NCBI GenBank assembly: GCA_013399875.1
Contig: VXAZ01007995.1
Coordinates: 2,769,486 to 2,833,485 of the forward strand
DNA: 64,000 nucleotides
Reading direction: 5' to 3'
DNA from: Gymnorhina tibicen
Taxonomy: Eukaryota > Chordata > Aves > Passeriformes > Artamidae
Positions 14,870-27,034 of this stretch are shown in pieces (the stretch's first letter is position 1; every line of letters starts with the position of its first letter). Below the pieces are notes generated by a model. The model saw only the letters and a program-made list of their open reading frames with translations, did not search any database and was not told where the DNA came from. Both the position numbers and the translations under genes were made by a program.

Positions 14870-15090
14870 CCCTGCTAATTGCAGCGCTTAGATCTCAATG
14901 AGCTCATTATGTTTTGTCGATATTCAGCTCTTTGGCTTGCTCACTTCGGAGGGACCGGGGGGACGCAAATGGGAGCTAAAGATTGGAAATGCCAGGCTCC
15001 CAGGGATTTGAGTTAGCGATCATCGCCGCTTCATCTCTATGCACAATTTATTCAGCACTCCACCTTCCCTAATAAATTATAGATCCCTCA
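14870..15090. promoter_or_regulatory. candidate conserved non-coding element
   Basis: Balanced, non-repetitive sequence with dense motif-like words (CAATGAGCTCATTA, TTTTGTCGATATTC, CGATCATCGCCG, AATAAATTATAG), unlike its surroundings. No coding potential. Enhancer function is only inferred. Confidence 0.25.
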
Positions 15091-15839
15091 AAGGGAAGCT
15101 TTGCCAAGGGACGGGCAATTGCCTTGCTCGCGGGGGAGCCCATTCTGTGCGGTATTGAGCATCTTTGACATCTGCTCTTCGCAGGACCGGATCCCTCCTG
15201 CCCTTCCCCTCCGCCCGTCTCTTCCAGCCCTTTTGGGAAGCATTAACCTTTTCACTGTGATGTATGCGAAAGGGCGACAGTCAGCAGTGGCAGTTCCTAA
15301 TGGATTCTGTTTGTCTGGGTGTTTGTTTGTCTGAACTGCCTGCAACGCTGTCCAGACCTCTTGGAAAAGCAAGCCCAGAGTGCAACCAATGTTTTAATTA
15401 GCAGCAAAAGGAAGAGAAGCTTTTAGAGAAGAACAGCGTTTGAATTCAGAAGTTAAGAGCAGACGAATGTGGGACAGGGGACTTGGGATTCAGTCCAGCT
15501 GAAGACAGTAGTGCCCTTAAAGAGGGGCTGAATTTGCAATCTCAGGCCGGAGTGGTGAACAGTGGAGCTGGTTAGAGTGGTCTTTTGGGGCTTGTGGGCC
15601 ACAAAAGGGTGATTTTGTGCCCCTTACTCTTCTTCCTGGAAATGCAAAAGGAGCAGAGGCTTGTCATCGTTGCCTTACTAAGGACTGAGATAAAACCTGG
15701 TGGAGTGTGCTCCTAGACAGCAAGATCTGAGCCTAAGGAGCTGAGTTATAGGGCAACCCTTTGCTGACCCCTCCATCGTCAAAAAGGTTCAGCTCTCCTT
15801 TCCCCTGGCCTCATAGCTGTTTTTTCCTAATTCTGTCTT

Positions 15840-16050
15840 AAGATGGAGATGCCACAAACTCTCCAGGAGATATTTTTCTAGTGCTTCACTAGTCTTATTG
15901 CTGGAAAGCTTCCCCCTAAATCTAATCTTAATCTGTTTTATTGCAAATTAAGGCCATTGCTTCTTGTGCCATCACCAGCAGATGGTGAAAAGTTTATCCT
16001 GTTCCACAGCAGCCTTTACTTATTTGCACATTCTCTATCACTATTCCGTG
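15840..16050 (-). mobile_element. older CR1 LINE 3' fragment
   Basis: The stretch contains CTTCACTAGTCTTATTGC, AGCTTCCCCCTAAATCTAA, TTAAGGCCATTGCTTCTTGT and GATGGTGAAAAGTTTATCCT. These are the ordered phrases of the CR1 3' region in reverse orientation, from an older and more diverged copy than those at 3.6 and 29.4 kb. Ends are approximate. Confidence 0.7.
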
Positions 16051-19000
16051 GCCCAAAGTCCAGAAATCTCAGCTTTTCTTCCTTGGACTTTCTGCACTCC
16101 TGATCAGCCTTTTTTTAAGCCCTTGAAGTATCCAGACAATGAAGCTGAAATTAAACCAACTTCAGGAGCTCTGTGGCCCTACAGCAGGCAAACGCTGCTT
16201 CCCACAAGAGCCTGGGATGCAGCTGGGAGCTCGTCCTTGCAGCTTTGCAGTGACCAGAGGTGCTGCTCACTGAAGAGTCAGGCCCAGCCCTCTGCATCAA
16301 AGCCACAGCTGCAGCAAACATCCTTTGGCATCCACGGGAATATTCCCCAGTGATTCCACGTGAACACCAGAGTCAAGCGTGGCTCTGAGAGGGAGAAGCT
16401 CTCTCCAGGTCTCGCAGAGGTTGGTGCTGCTGTGTCACCTGAGCTGGGGATCAGTGAGACTCCTCCAGGATGGTACTGGAACTTGTGAATAGAGGCAAAC
16501 AGTGCTCCTGGAATTACTTCTTGTTAGTAATACAGAAATAGAGATAGGGAACACAAGCAGACAGCGAGACCGTGCCAATAGCAAAATAGGATGTGGTGTA
16601 AAAACTATGAAGGTTTAACAGGAGAAGAGACATATAAAATAATTTAACCAGAGGCTGTGATTGAATTACAGTCACAAGCATGTTGTTATGAAGGCCCTTT
16701 TCACCCAGGATGGCAGTGGCTATAAAGCTGGCCCGCCAGTCAGTGCTTAATTCCCTCACAAGAAGTTGCTCTGAGATGCCCCTTTTAAAACTCAAAGCCA
16801 TACCTATGCTGACTGTACAGCAAGATACTGCCAGCTGTTCCTGGAAAGCTGCTTGTTGTGACAATGACAGGAGTTGGTGGATCTGAAGTTTGGCAATGGC
16901 TTATTCCCATCAGAGAAACACGGGGAAGAGACAGGCAGTGGAGAAGGGGAGAGCTGCAGACCTTTCCAGCACCTTGCTCTGGACACAGCCCTGCTGCTGC
17001 CAGCAGCCCTTCCCCAGGGAACATGATGCAGGAAAACAACCCAGCTTGAGTGAGAAGCTGTTTTAGCAAGGGCTTTGTGACAGCAGTCAGAGGAGTGTTA
17101 TTTGTGGCAGGGACTATATATAACTATATTTGTGTGTGTAGATTAAATATATATATATGTATGCATAGTGCCTTATCACTGCATACCAGCTTGAGTGTAA
17201 AACACAAAGGAAAAATCAAAGAGTTTAGAAAAAGCTAAATTTATCCGGGAGTGGGAATTATATTAGCAAAGAGGCAATTAATTTGGGGGTGGTGGAGATT
17301 ATAGTAATATTTTACTTCTTCCTGGAAAGACAAAAATAGCATTAGTTTCTCTACCTACCAGTAATAGCTCTAATCCTCTCCTTACCTTCCAGCACCACCT
17401 CTCTGGAGTCACCACCTCTGGTGAGGTGTGTCCATCTGATGTGGGGACTGCTCTGGCCCGGCTCATGTGTGTCCCTGCTTTGGGGAGGAAGCCCCCCTAG
17501 CGCAGATAGCCTAAGTGTGGGATGGGCCCTTCAGTCTGAGCGAGCAGTGAAGGCAGAAATGAGGTCTTGGCATTCATGGGCTGATGCCCCTTCCTTCCAG
17601 TATTACTTCATTTAGCTCTGGTTGTCCTCTCATCCTTTAGTGCCCCTCACTCCCAAGCAAAACACCCAAAGAGCCCTTCAGCACCGACCCATCCCTTGCT
17701 CTGGCCCCTCCGTGCCACCCCAGCCCAGCCCGGTCCTTGCAGAGGGGGCGGGTGCCCCGTCTCTGGTTTGGCCGGGCAAAGTTCCCATTGCAAAGCCAGC
17801 CCCTGGATCTTCTTTGTGCTCTGGCAGCCCTGGAAACACTCCACTCCCAGCAGAGCTCCGGGCTGCCTGCAGCCTGCCCAGCAGTGCCTTATTCGGAATC
17901 AATACTTGCAGATACTGGAGATAACTCGGGGGGAGAAATACATTAACATAGACAAAGAAACAAAGATAATGATATTTTTTGTTCCCCCCCCCTTTTTTTC
18001 TTCTTCCTTCCCTTCTCCCACAGAATAAAATTTTCTCTTCTTCTCCCCCCATCCTCATCTCTATGATCTGCACTTAGCAGAGCTCCAGACTCTTGAATTA
18101 TTTCACAGTTTTCAATAAAGCATTAAATCTTTTTTAAAAACTGCTTGTTTTAATTGAAGAAATTTCAATCAATCAGTTCACCCCTTCTCAACTCTCTTGC
18201 CTTCCTCCCCTCCCCCAAACAGACCCATTTGCAGTAAATAATCTGTAGCCAGACTTTCTGCTCTAAAGAAATAAATAATTCTGAATTTGCTGAATCCCGC
18301 CTGATCTCCCAGCTTTAAATCACTGCACTTTGTACTGAGCTCAGCTGAAATGCTGAACACACTGAAGCATGACTATTACTTGGAGACTGCAAGTGTTTTT
18401 AAAGGCATAGCCTCTGAGGCCATGGTCTTTTTTCCTCCCAGGACAGATTGAGAGAGGAGCTAAGCCAATTCCTGGGGATAAGTGGTCCCTTCCCTGCATT
18501 TGGCCCACTACAAATGCAGATGGTGCCTTGTCTTGACTTAACAAAGACTGACTGAATGCAGGATAAATCCAGTGGGTCTTTGAGCAAGTTCTTAAGAGGC
18601 ATCTTGACTGAGACCATCTAACAGCCCCTGGACTGAGTCCTTTTCCAGCTGGATGACCTCAGGTAAGTTTCAGGAGGTCATCTGCATCTGCTCAGACACT
18701 GGAGAGCAGATGCCCGTGCTCCCAAGTGCAAATAGTTCCACTTGGACACAGAAGAACCTGTGGTATCCCAGCCAGGGAAGGAAGGTCCCCTAAAATCCAG
18801 TGAATCCTGCAATCACTGTCAGCATTCTTCAGTTCTCTTTATCTTTACTCAAAAACTTTAAACCCAGCTACACGCAGGCTTCTGCCATGAGGGAACACAG
18901 TCCTCGTGTTTCTCAGTTCCTCATATTTCTTAGTCAATCTCATTTCTTAATTTCTTCCTTTTAGGATTGCTCCTGTCAAAGCTATTGACTATGCCCTGTC

Positions 19001-22000
19001 TGACAATGGAAGCTGCAGCCAAAGAGGGAAAATGCAGCACACAACAGATTACTGATGCCTGGTTGTGATTTATACAACTCAAGAGCTTCCAGCAATTTAG
19101 AGATGAGAAATGGTTTATCCACACTTTGGTGTGTCGAAACACTCTTTCTACCATTTATCTTGAAACTGATTTTGTTTGGGTGGTAGTAAATGTTATGCCC
19201 AAAGCCGTGGGTGGAATGTCTAATGGGAACTTCCAGACCTGTAACAACGGTGATCATCGTGTTTCTGAGCTGAGATGTGAGGGACTAAGAGGATCCCCAA
19301 AGAGTTCATCTTATGATTTCCCAGTGTATTTTGGGGGGTTTAATTACAATTGGAAAGTATTGTACTGTTCTTGCATTTCCAGCCAAGCTGAAAACAACTG
19401 TTAAGGCTTTATTTTTCATGCTGTTTTTCCCACGTGCATTTGAGAACATTCATCAGTGATAGAAGAAGGTTGTGAATGCTGGATTTTCACTTGGAAATTT
19501 CTTCCCCTGTCCTCATCCCTTTTCAGTACATCAGAGAGAATCAGCTCTGTAATTTTCATTGACTGTGTAAAGAGCTGAGGTCAGCTAATCCACAAGGGCT
19601 CCTTCCCAGAGCTGGCAAGTAACCAGAATTAAACAATACCAAAGATCAGAAACGTTAAAATCACAAAAGAGACTCATCCTATGTTTTCCTGCTACTCTTA
19701 TTAAAGATCCATCAGACATTAATGTGAGACCAGTAAAATCAGGCCCAAATTAATTGTGGGACAGTTTGATAGAAGCTGTTACAATCAGGTTTTAAATGCA
19801 TACTTTTAACAGTATACCAATTTACGGAGAGATGCAGATGTGATATTTTTATGAATTAAAATATATCATTCTTTCAGGGTTTTTTCTTTTTCAGCTGTGA
19901 GCTTGGCTCTGACCTCTGTCCCTCAGAAAACCTCATCAGGAGTCAGCAACACCGAGACATTTAATAAACCATTTTCTTTGGTTATCTTATATCTTAGGCC
20001 AGATTACCATTTACAGGAAGGCCCATTTCCATCTCCCACTGGGACTGTAAGATGGACAAAATGTCACCTGCATGGAGCAATGTGAGGATGGCATTAGGCT
20101 GATGGAGCAGCAGTCAGAGGTGTCCCTGTAAAATCCTGCTCATAGCTCTGGGAAAGGCACATGGATTCAGAGGTGAAATGGGCTGTGGCCCTGTGGCGTT
20201 CCCAGTGTTACTTTGGCGGTGTCTGAGACATCTCAGTCCTTACCTGCGCTGGCTTGGGGCACCCTGAATTTCCTGTACCTGTCTGTGTGTCTCGAATCTT
20301 GTGTTGAGCCAGGTGCTCCCTTTTCACGGCCACACTTGTGGCAGCCACTCTGCAGCTCAGTGTCACGGGCAGGTTTCCATCAGCAGCAGAATGTGTTCAC
20401 TTGGGCACCTCCTTCACAGGTGCCCAGTCCTACAGGTGGCAGAGATCTGGGGCACACTGGTGCTCCCCCACACTCCGCTACCCTCCAGCCTCTGCTGCCC
20501 CTCGATGCAGCACCCTGGCAGGGCCAGGAGCCCTTGGCTCTGTCCAGCCACTGGTCCCGTGCAGCATCTCCATCTTGTCTGTTCCCCGTGTCCAGGTGTT
20601 AGGTGGGATCTGCCTGTTTCAGTTCAGTTTGCGAGGACAAAAGCGAAAGCTGATATTGAAATGAGTTCCTGGGAAACACAGCGTGGTCCTTGAGCACAGT
20701 CCCTCCGGCAGAGATAAAACAGTGCTCTCCAAGATACCTGTTCTCCAATCTCCTCTTTCAGAGCAGGAGAGAAAATTACAGGCCTCTGATTACTCAGGGA
20801 GAAGAGCGCACAACTCCCATCTTCGTAATTTCTTCCACCACAATCAAGCATTTCAGGAAAAGGGCCTGAAAGCCTGAAATAGTCGGTCAGGGATCTTTCT
20901 GCCTGGTTCCTTCCCTGATAATGCACAAGAGGAATAAAAATGAAGGCTCGTCATTGCTGTTACCTTTTGCTTCCAAAAGCGTCTGTCTTATCTGGGACCA
21001 GGAGCTCAGGCTGTTGGGAATGAAAATGCTCTCCTTGGGGAAAGTCCCTTTGCTATTTCCAGGCTGGCAGTTCAGGGCATTTGTAGATTTTAAGGCTGGA
21101 TGGTCTGGCTGCATTTCTCGAGTTTGACCCGCCGAGTACCATGAGAGGGTGTCCCCAGCAATTCCCACATTGAGCCTGGTTCTTTCACTGGAGCTACGGA
21201 AAGCCCAATCTCCTCCCCACACTCCCATTTCAGAATCTTCCTCCTTGGATAATGATTTTTAAATATGCAACTGGCTATGCCAGACATTGGGAACCTTTTT
21301 TCCCTGGAGTGAGTCCCAGGGAAGGGTGCATCATCAGCACCCAGACTTGCACCATGTTAAATGCTGGTGAAAACCCTTGGAATAGCCCCTCTGCCCACCC
21401 TCCTTCACCACCAAATCTCTGTTTTGCCCCAGTCACACTTTGCTTGGAGTGGGCCCCCCATGAGATGAGATTGGGGCAGCATCTGTTTATTAGAGAGCAG
21501 TGTCAGCACTGTGAAACAAAATAAGTAACTGGTGAAAACAGCTCTGCTAAAATAGAGGACTAGCTCTGATCAGGCTTGGCATGATATAACATGGTGGTTT
21601 AAAGCCCTGTAATGCCATTTTCCATTAGAGCTCTTGTTCGAGTCAGGGAGGGGTTTTGAGCCATTGATGGAAGCTGTTATAAACAGACGAGAAAACCTCA
21701 CCCATATTTCTCTTGAGATTGTATGAAACTGACAGTATGCTTGCTGGCCTCAGTCATCTGGGACTCTCCCAAACAAAATAACCCTCTTTCCATAAATAAC
21801 AGGATCGTTGTTGTGGTGGACTGAGATTTGCTGTAAAATTCAGTTGTGTCAAACAAAGAGCTTCTTCTGGTTTTTAACTTGAGCTATTAAAAAGATTCAT
21901 CTTTCTCTTTGTTCTCATTTTCCTTACCCTCTTTCTCCCTTTCCATTTTTTTTTTTCTTCCTCTCTTTCTGTCTTTAGGATAACTTAAAGCTGTTTGTCT

Positions 22001-22084
22001 GAAACAAAAGACCTGCGTGGGTCTGGCCAGTGGCGCCTCTGGATTGAATGGTCACATTTCAAATCCTACTTAGGACTGAACTTG

Positions 22085-22250
22085 GATGAATTCCATAAGC
22101 TAATAACCCAGTGCAGTGTTTCAAATTGATGGAGGTGCCGTCCTCTAGATGAGACATAAAACCAGAGATCCAATCTGCTTGGCAGAGACCCCACAGGACT
22201 TATCAAAGATGAGTGGGGGCTGCTAACTGTTTTGCCCTTGTCAAATCCTT
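22085..22250 (+). repeat. ancient vertebrate interspersed repeat fragment
   Basis: The phrases GAGGTGCCGTCCTCTAGATG, GAGACATAAAACC and CAATCTGCTTGGCAG occur in the order of an old dispersed repeat shared by many vertebrates (core like GAGACGTTAAACC followed by CTGTCTGC). I recognise the pattern but cannot name the family reliably. Confidence 0.45.
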
Positions 22251-23844
22251 ACCACCATCACGACTTCTCTTCCTGTTCCAAAGCAATGACACTGGACCTT
22301 ATGAAAATGAGACGGTGAATTTGAAGGAGCCATCCTTTTTTCTAATTATTCTAAGCAGTTTTCAGTGTCTGGCAGAAGGAGGAAAGAGAGATAATCCACT
22401 CACTTGAAAGTGGAATGACCCTGAATTTCAAAAAGCAAAACAAAAGCGAGTGAATGGTGCCACCATGCTCTGCAGCAGTGACATTATTAAAGGATCAGTG
22501 AGCTATTAAAGCAGCAACATTTAGTACCTCCCCTAATGACTTGTACTGCTAACTGGTTTCCAAATTGAGATTTTTATTGCCTCCATGCACAGACAGAACA
22601 AGGCTCTGTCTGCGCTTCCAGAGGCTCGAGCTTAAGCAGACTGTTCACAATAGGCTCAATGAATCGTGTCAGCTGAAAACTAGTAATGGCTTATGAGAGT
22701 CCCCACTCCTCTGTCCTCCTTTCTTACCAGGGCTGGAAGCTTTGGGCTGTGGGGTATGGTAGGGATCATAAATGTGCGGGATTTTGCAGAGAGCCCAGCT
22801 CAGTTCTTGAACCTCCTAACATCTGTGAAATTTGGCAGAGTTGTGCATAAACAGACTGTCCTGAAATCTCCCCAAATCGGCTGATGCCGTTCACAGAGTG
22901 AATGCTGTGAGAAGGGCGTTTGCAGGAGGGACACTGGTTTCCACTTCCAGGTAGAAATACGGAGCATGGAGGAATGAGTCTATGGAGGAGGAAGGGAGAT
23001 GAGAGGGAGCTGCAGATGCTAGTGAAAGTGAAGATACACCCAGCTGTTTCCATCATGACTATCCCAAATAGATTTTGACTGTCTCCTATAAGCTGAGCTC
23101 CCATGATGGGAATAGCTGGGAAATGGCCTTCTGTCAAGTGCAGTTCAAGCTAGGAAGGGAGCTCCTGTGGGCACACTGCATGTGTGACTGCAGAAAGGAA
23201 GCTGGTTAAAAACCAACCAACTGACCAAATCACCCAGCAGAAGTGGGTTCTGGTTGCAGTAGCTGTTATTTATGTGCTCAGGATACACTGTAAGCCAAAG
23301 TGGAGTTTGAGCCTTCCGTGCACCAGAGATAAATGCAAATGTTATTGCTTTCATTTGTTTTCCTCTACCAGTTCTGCACACACGTGCTGCTGGCGCTTGC
23401 TGAGGGAGTCATGCCAGCTCTTGCCCAGGCTGGACAGTCACAGGGAGAGACCAGTGCTGCTGCTCCTGGTTTTATGTATCAGGTGCCTGATTTCCATGAC
23501 AGAAACCGCTCATCCTTTGCAGAAGTGACAGGCAGAGCAGAGGAGGCAGGATGGCTGCAGAGACTAGTATTAGAACATGCACATTTTTTATCCCATGCTG
23601 GTTTGAGTCTCCTTTCATCAATGCTGACTGCAAGTTATTCCCATTTTGTGACTTTTCGGTGATGCATGGGGCACTGCATTTCCAGTTTCTTCACACTCTC
23701 CATCTGTGTGTCCATGCTCTGCAAAATGCCCTTACCTTTCTTGGCACTCTTAGCAAACAGGTCTCTGTGTGGGTTGCAAAATAGGTTCAGAACTGTAGGA
23801 AAATAGGGTGAAGTGGCCTGAGAGGCCCTTTTAAGTTTCCTCAT

Positions 23845-24000
23845 CCAAACTTCATGCAGGACCAGTTACACCTAAACCACTCATCTGCTGTGGGCTTAAC
23901 CTGTTCTTGAAGACCTCTGGTCTGGAGATTTCCAGACGTGCTAAGGCAGGTTATTCCAGTGGTTAGCTGTCCTTAGCTTCAGAAAGCTGTTCTTGAGACC
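23845..24000 (-). mobile_element. diverged CR1 LINE fragment
   Basis: CTTAACCTGTTCTTGAAGAC, GGAGATTTCCAGACG, TTATTCCAGTGGTTAGCTGT and TTCAGAAAGCTGTTCTTGA appear in the order found in old CR1 3' regions, reverse orientation. The copy is decayed and its ends are uncertain. Confidence 0.6.
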
Positions 24001-24539
24001 TGAGCTCAGCAGTGGAACTGCTGTGGATTCCTGCAGGTCGGGGTTAAGGCAGAGTTGTAAGGCAGGAGCTCACGGAGCCAGTTCCTCAGCTGCACCCACT
24101 CTCATCCGAGGGCCGCCTCCCCCAGGACAGCAGGTCAGGTGCTTCCCACCGTGCAAACAAAGGCAATGCACAGAGACAAAGAAAAGGGCAGCAGGGCCGC
24201 TTCTGGCAGAGGAGCTTTCTGAGATTGCCACTGACAAAATGTCCTAGAGACTTTACTGAGCCCAATTACCACTTTATGTCTTTAAAGTGACGAGTAAATG
24301 AAAGAAACTACAAGATCAAGCCATGTTAGTCTTCTCAATCCCTTAAGTGTCTGACAGCCCTCTCCCCTTCTTCCTCGCTTCCTCAGACTACTCTGAACTC
24401 TTAACCTTCGCCACCGCTTTTGAGTCCACATCCGCAGCAACCAAACTATCCCCAGCCACCCCCAAATTCCAGGAGCAATCACAAAACACTTTCAGAGCAA
24501 CACTGCCCTCCCTCGAATCGCTAAAACTTTAGGCTGTCT

Positions 24540-24880
24540 CCAACTTCGCGAGCTTCCTGCAGGCAGGGCCGGTCTGGCCAGGGCTGGTCTGGCCCGGCAG
24601 TGCTGGCAGGGCAGCTGGGCACGGCCGCAGCCGGGGAGCAGCCGGCGCTGGTCCGCACAGCCGCCTCTCCGCGTCCGGGCAGGCACCGGCCGGGAGCGCC
24701 GGCTGCTCCGGCTCCGCCGTGCTGCCGGCCAGCACAACGGAGATGCCCGCAGCACACGCGGTGTTAGGATGGCGGTGAGCGTGTCGGGATAGGAGGGACA
24801 GATCCGTGTAACCATCCCCAGGCACAGCGGCGGGAACTGGAAAAGCGGGACAAGATCGTTGGAGAGAAAAGCAGTGTTTA
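24540..24880. promoter_or_regulatory. small CpG-rich island inside AGBL4 intron
   Basis: GC- and CpG-dense sequence (GGCCGG, GCCGGC, CCGCGTCCGG) in otherwise moderate-GC intron, about 1.5 kb upstream of the 26363 exon. It contains ATGGCGGTGAGCG, a start codon two codons before a donor-like GTGAGC, but no proven exon. It may be an orphan CpG island, an internal promoter or an exon of a non-coding RNA. Orientation is unknown. Confidence 0.45.
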
Positions 24881-24975
24881 GGAGTCATCCCCAGCCGCCA
24901 GACCCGACTGCAGCACTAGAGCTGGTGGCTGGATTTTTGCAGGAGTAAAGACTGTCACGTCGGTTCAGCCTTCCT

Positions 24976-24995
24976 TATAAATAAATAAATAAATG
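24976..24995 (+). repeat. short (ATAA)n microsatellite
   Basis: About five ATAA units just after the CpG-rich patch. Confidence 0.85.
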
Positions 24996-26362
24996 ATAAA
25001 GAGATCTCACAGTGATGCCTGAACCTGATGTCTCATGCTCACTTGTTTTGATGTGTCTAATGTAAGTGGGCGGGTAATAAAAGCTTCATTTAGAAGCCAG
25101 TGTCTCCACAGGCGCTGCTGGAAGCCCCTGGGATGCTGCCCTTCTGGAATTTTCCTCGAATGGAAACATCAGCAGATAACTATTGATAAAGCAGAACATG
25201 CACACAAAACAACCCGGCAACAGTTTATCTTCCTGGACTGCTGGGTGTTGGATGCAAAGTTCTCTTTAGACTCCCCAGGTTCTGTACCCACCCTCAGCTG
25301 CTGCTGGAGCCCTGCTGAAATGCTCCTCACCACGACCATCTGGGGCAGTGCCCTGGAGAACCAGGTGGTTACTGCAGCCTGGGTAGGCATCAGTTCAAAA
25401 CAGGCAAATAAAGGAGTCTTCAGCCCCCACAACACAGCTGTGGATAATGGCATCCACCGGCTGTCTCCCAGCTGGATGGAACCCTGTAGGTGATAAGGAG
25501 ATGCTGCTCTGTAACAGGCAGACTTAATGCTGGCTTTTCACACGAGCAGCAGACTCACCCCATGGACATGTTGTCCGCGATATTGTTTTTCAGTGCAATC
25601 TGCAGTTATTCAACTTCTCTGTAAGCAGCTGAGTCTTCAGCAAGGTCTGGTTCCTGTGCCTGTGAGGTCTCCGTGGCAGCTTTGATGTGCAGCACCTGCC
25701 TAATGCTGGGCTTAGGGATCATCTGAAGGAGAAATCATGGCTAGTGAGGAGAGAAGACACACCAGAGTTACTGCTGAACTCGTTAAGATAACCTCCTGTC
25801 CTTCCAGTTCCGTGCTAAAATCACCATTTCAGGTCCTGAATACAACACAGGGAAAGAACAGTGTATTCCCCACGCCACTGTGGGGTCAGAGCTAAGGGTG
25901 TGCAGGGCTACAGCTTTAATCCCAGCCTTCAGTACCCTGGTCCATGGCAGGTTCACACCATGCTATAGCTGACCTTGTTTCCTGGATACAGAAATACTGC
26001 CTGTAGCCAAGCATTTTGAGGTAATTATTTTCCCTGAATGTGGAAATTGGAAATTTTGTCTACTGTATTATTTCATGAGAACCACAGGGATCTGCAGCCA
26101 GGCGTGGGGGGAAAGGGAGATTGTTTCCTCCTGTCTGTGTTTTTATGCAGCATCTGCCTGTGAAAATAAGAAGCAAACAGGATGACCCCCACCTTATCTG
26201 CCTGCGTAAGTCATTTTGCCTGAAGCCTGAGCTCTGTGGGATGGTTGATGTAAAACTTGCTCTTGCATTAAATAGCAGTAATTTACCTTTAGACTCTGCT
26301 TTTTAAAATTATTATTATTTTTCATGATTAAAAACAAATGCTCCTTAATTAAAAACTCACAG

Positions 26363-26459
26363 ATATGAAGCTTGGAAGAAATGTGGCCAGGACATTCTTG
26401 GATTACTACAGGCTGAACTCCTTGGTGGAGGGACCACTAGCACCTACTCCTAAAACTCG
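26363..26459 (+). CDS. AGBL4: AGBL4 internal coding exon (cytosolic carboxypeptidase 6)
   Basis: This 97-bp exon encodes (Y)MKLGRNVARTFLDYYRLN, then SLVEGPLAPTPKT(R). The first 18 residues match the segment closing the peptidase region of vertebrate CCP6 as I recall the human protein. The exon starts after the acceptor CTCACAG, with AT completing a tyrosine codon. It ends in CG before the donor GTAGGT. CCP6 is an M14-type metallocarboxypeptidase in the cytosol and at cilia and centrioles that trims polyglutamate chains from tubulin and other proteins. The zinc-binding and catalytic residues lie in exons upstream of this window. After LDYYRLN the sequence departs from human, as expected for the weakly conserved tail. 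The polypyrimidine tract is poor but the protein match is strong. If the intron is retained, the frame reads CGG TAG and stops at 26463. Confidence 0.93.
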
Positions 26460-26984
26460 GTAGGTCAGAAAGCAATTTCTCTTGCTTTAGCTGGGCTGCT
26501 TTTTTAATACCTTTCATGACTAAACTTCAGTGCTACTGCATTACGGCTTTATAATAAGTCTAACTGTGCTTATTTTATTGAAATTCCATTTGGAAATAAA
26601 GCATTTACGATCAGGAAAGATACCTGGTTTATGTCTGAAAAAATATTCAGAGGATTTTGGAGATATCGATATCTTTCCTGAATTCTGTCTGCTGTACACC
26701 AATCTCACACCAGTATCTTTAATGGACTTACCCTTCATTTATCTCCTGAGAGTGAATCAGACCCACTTTTATTTCGCAAAGTTTTAATTCTGGAAGTGAA
26801 AACTTTTTCCGCGCTTCAGGAAATTACTGGCAAGCCTGTGCTGAAGGCAGAGTTCTCCACCTCCCCGTGGAGCTGCCGCAGTGCTGGCAGCCAGCGGCAG
26901 GTTCCTTCTGCCAGCCTGGCTGGGACACTTTACCTGGGGAGCCCCTCTCGCTCCGGGTCCTTACTCCGGTTTCACAAACAGCTC

Positions 26985-27034
26985 AGTGGGAGTTAGTCCA
27001 AAAGGAAGTGGGAGTTAGTCCAAAAGGAAGTGGG
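26985..27034 (+). repeat. 22-bp tandem repeat, about 2.3 copies
   Basis: The unit AGTGGGAGTTAGTCCAAAAG+GA occurs at 26985 and 27007, then begins again at 27029. The copies appear identical, so the duplication is probably recent. Confidence 0.9.

Larger units (their letters stand above)
1..26362 (+). other. AGBL4: AGBL4 intron (5' part outside window)
   Basis: No convincing exon was found on either strand. The exon at 26363 begins inside a tyrosine codon, so at least one earlier AGBL4 exon lies upstream. I looked for the expected preceding coding segment (the family's LDHTSYCYTLEVSFYSY region) and did not see it. The stretch holds decayed CR1 and MIR-like repeats, simple repeats and purine tracts, and a CpG-rich patch at 24.54-24.88 kb, each listed separately. 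Open frames of 60-130 codons here lack splice-site context, domain motifs and family resemblance, so I treat them as chance. Human AGBL4 has very long introns, which fits. Confidence 0.75.
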
